Below are positions 6,602 through 7,111 of a DNA stretch of 7,111 nt, in pieces. The notes under the pieces are model-generated. The model was not told where the DNA came from. It saw nothing but the letters and a program-made list of their open reading frames with translations, and ran no database searches. This stretch comes from Thermoanaerobaculales bacterium (GTDB lineage: Bacteria > Acidobacteriota > Thermoanaerobaculia > Thermoanaerobaculales > Sulfomarinibacteraceae). The position numbers were made by a program, and so were the translations under genes. Every line of letters starts with the position of its first letter. Positions within the stretch are counted from its first letter, which is position 1. Location: the NCBI GenBank assembly GCA_025456385.1, contig JALOKS010000136.1, forward strand, positions 1 to 7,111, read 5' to 3'.

Positions 6602-6624
6602 CGGCGCCGGTCCCCCCGGTGCCG
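6602..6624 (-). other. GC-rich hairpin in the receptor leader
   Basis: Arms 6602-6610 and 6616-6624 form a 9-bp stem with one mismatch (A-C in minus-strand RNA) around a 5-nt loop. No T-tract follows on the minus strand, so it is not a terminator. It lies about 25 bases upstream of the ribosome-binding site and could shape the 5' leader. Confidence 0.45.
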
Positions 6625-6630
6625 GACGCA

Positions 6631-6659
6631 TTGCAGCGCTGCGGCGTGAAGGACTGCAA
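6631..6659. promoter_or_regulatory. Candidate operator: TTGCAG/CTGCAA inverted repeat
   Basis: TTGCAG (6631-6636) and CTGCAA (6654-6659) are perfect inverted 6-bp arms with centres 23 bp apart, about two helical turns. A 10-bp palindrome GCAGCGCTGC (6633-6642) overlaps the left arm. The position upstream of the receptor gene suits a dimeric regulator, but short arms like these also occur by chance. Confidence 0.25.
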
Positions 6660-6669
6660 AGGCGGATGT

Positions 6670-6688
6670 AAAAAGGAGGTGAAGCCGC
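6670..6688 (-). promoter_or_regulatory. Anti-Shine-Dalgarno-like tract in the receptor leader
   Basis: The minus strand reads GCGGCTTCACCTCCTTTTT. It contains TCACCTCCTTT, identical to the conserved 3' end of bacterial 16S rRNA, and the preceding GCGGCT also matches 16S if three bases (GGA) are skipped. It starts 4 bases after the phosphodiesterase stop codon. CTCCTTTTT can pair with AAGAAGGAG at 6572-6580 over nine positions including one G-U pair. No 16S gene is present; only this tail-like stretch is seen. Function is inferred. Confidence 0.4.
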
Positions 6689-6692
6689 GGTC

Positions 6693-7111
6693 TCAGCGCG
6701 CCGTGAGCTCGAGGCCCAGCCAGGAGGCCACCATCGGCGCGACCGCGGTCGCCGGCTGCTCGCCGAGCCGCGCCGGCGCGATGCCGGCGCCGCGGGCGAA
6801 GAGGATCCCGCACATCGCGTCGTGGGAGGCGAGGAAGCCGTGCTGGCCGTAGCTGCGGCTCGGCCCGAGGGCCGGCCCCGCGAGCTCGTTGGAGGCCGCG
6901 AAGCCGGGCGCGAGGAAGACGATGAGGTCGCCCGCATCGGGGTGCCCGAGCCCGATCGCCGACGCCTCCCCCCGGCTCACGATCCGCTCGACGGCCGGCA
7001 CGCCCTCCGCCTCGAGGTCGGCGAGGACCCGGGCGGCGCGCTGCAGCAGGGTCGTGGCCTCGGCGGTGGGCACGACCCCGCCCGGCTCGCGGACCTTGAG
7101 GTTGAGGTAGA
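6693..7111 (-). CDS. Type I phosphodiesterase/nucleotide pyrophosphatase, C-terminal part
   Basis: The last 138 complete codons are visible; the frame continues past the right edge. The opening YLNLKVREPGGVV matches the segment of alkaline-phosphatase-superfamily phosphodiesterases where an Asn-Leu-Lys-x-Arg-Glu-Pro-x-Gly run precedes the distal metal-binding part. DAGDLIVFLAPGF (58-70 of the visible part) is followed by YGQHGFLASHDAMCGILFAR (87-106). His90 in GQHG corresponds to the zinc-ligand histidine of the family, and GILFARGAGI to the strand after it. The nucleophile Thr/Ser and the other metal ligands are outside the window. Enzymes of this family cleave phosphodiester or pyrophosphate bonds, usually outside the cytoplasm; the substrate is not deducible. 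The TGA stop lies 130 bases before the receptor start. There is no convincing terminator in that gap, so co-transcription is possible but unproven. Confidence 0.85.
   Translation of the reverse strand, partial: YLNLKVREPGGVVPTAEATTLLQRAARVLADLEAEGVPAVERIVSRGEASAIGLGHPDAGDLIVFLAPGFAASNELAGPALGPSRSYGQHGFLASHDAMCGILFARGAGIAPARLGEQPATAVAPMVASWLGLELTAR

Noticed and set aside
6602..6624. Intrinsic terminator of the phosphodiesterase gene
   Set aside because: The hairpin is followed by GCCAACTCGATC on the minus strand, without a T-tract; the only T-run in the gap (6670-6674) has no stem before it.
3992..6649. An 885-codon open frame on the plus strand opposite the TonB receptor
   Set aside because: Same reasoning: low-complexity antisense shadow of a clear receptor gene, with no ribosome-binding site or recognisable domain.
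6630..6659. Sigma-70-like pair TTGCAG - 18 bp - TGCAAT on the minus strand upstream of the receptor
   Set aside because: It matches consensus at only three and four of six positions, and the same bases form the inverted repeat; too weak to call a promoter.
6670..6688. Remnant of a 16S rRNA gene, because of the TCACCTCCTTT tail
   Set aside because: Upstream of the tail is the phosphodiesterase coding end, not rRNA helix sequence, and the match needs a three-base gap. It is treated as a leader element instead.
6563..6937. Upstream extension of the receptor frame by 125 codons
   Set aside because: The extension is Ser/Arg/Pro-rich, overlaps the phosphodiesterase gene, and would bury the signal peptide. 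The start at 6562 has a proper ribosome-binding site.
1..7111. tRNA, CRISPR array, insertion sequence or attachment site
   Set aside because: No cloverleaf, no regularly spaced direct repeats, no transposase or integrase frame and no terminal inverted repeats of an element were seen in any gap.

Overview
This is a G+C-rich stretch from a Gram-negative (diderm) bacterium. The evidence is a TonB-dependent outer-membrane receptor with a C-terminal phenylalanine, and classical signal peptides on four of the five genes (the fifth lacks its N-terminus in this window). The receptor carries a carboxypeptidase-regulatory-like N-terminal domain, and three of the genes have strong AAGGAG/GGAGG ribosome-binding sites. 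Together with the secreted beta-rich proteins, this style fits Acidobacteriota (Thermoanaerobaculia-like) or a similar environmental lineage. That assignment is an inference from gene style, not from a marker gene. All five real genes lie on the minus strand, so the window reads from right to left.

Layout in the direction of transcription: (1) 7111-6693, the C-terminal end of an alkaline-phosphatase-superfamily type I phosphodiesterase/nucleotide pyrophosphatase. (2) 6692-6563, a 130-bp leader holding an anti-Shine-Dalgarno-like tract, a short inverted repeat and a GC-rich hairpin. (3) 6562-3602, a 986-residue TonB-dependent receptor. (4) 3601-3488, a GC-rich gap without a convincing terminator. 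(5) 3487-1679, a 602-residue secreted right-handed beta-helix-type protein. (6) 1660-599, a 353-residue secreted protein with a CHRD-like N-terminus and a tandem pair of homologous beta-rich repeats. (7) 558-530, an intrinsic terminator. (8) 531-494, a perfect 17-bp inverted repeat with a 4-nt loop. (9) 486-1, the N-terminal part of a secreted M28-type metallopeptidase starting with GTG.

The receptor, the beta-helix protein and the CHRD-like protein probably form one transcription unit closed by the terminator at 558-530. A reasonable inference is an outer-membrane uptake or surface-binding module: the receptor imports something across the outer membrane, and the two exported beta-rich proteins act at or beyond the surface. 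The substrate cannot be read from the sequence. The phosphodiesterase upstream and the peptidase downstream are hydrolases that suit a scavenging lifestyle, but they look separately controlled. The peptidase in particular seems to have its own TACAAT -10-like element, embedded in the palindrome and placed so that the message could start at or next to its GTG codon.

Very long open frames exist on the plus strand opposite the receptor and the two secreted proteins. They are antisense shadows of GC-rich coding sequence and are not annotated.
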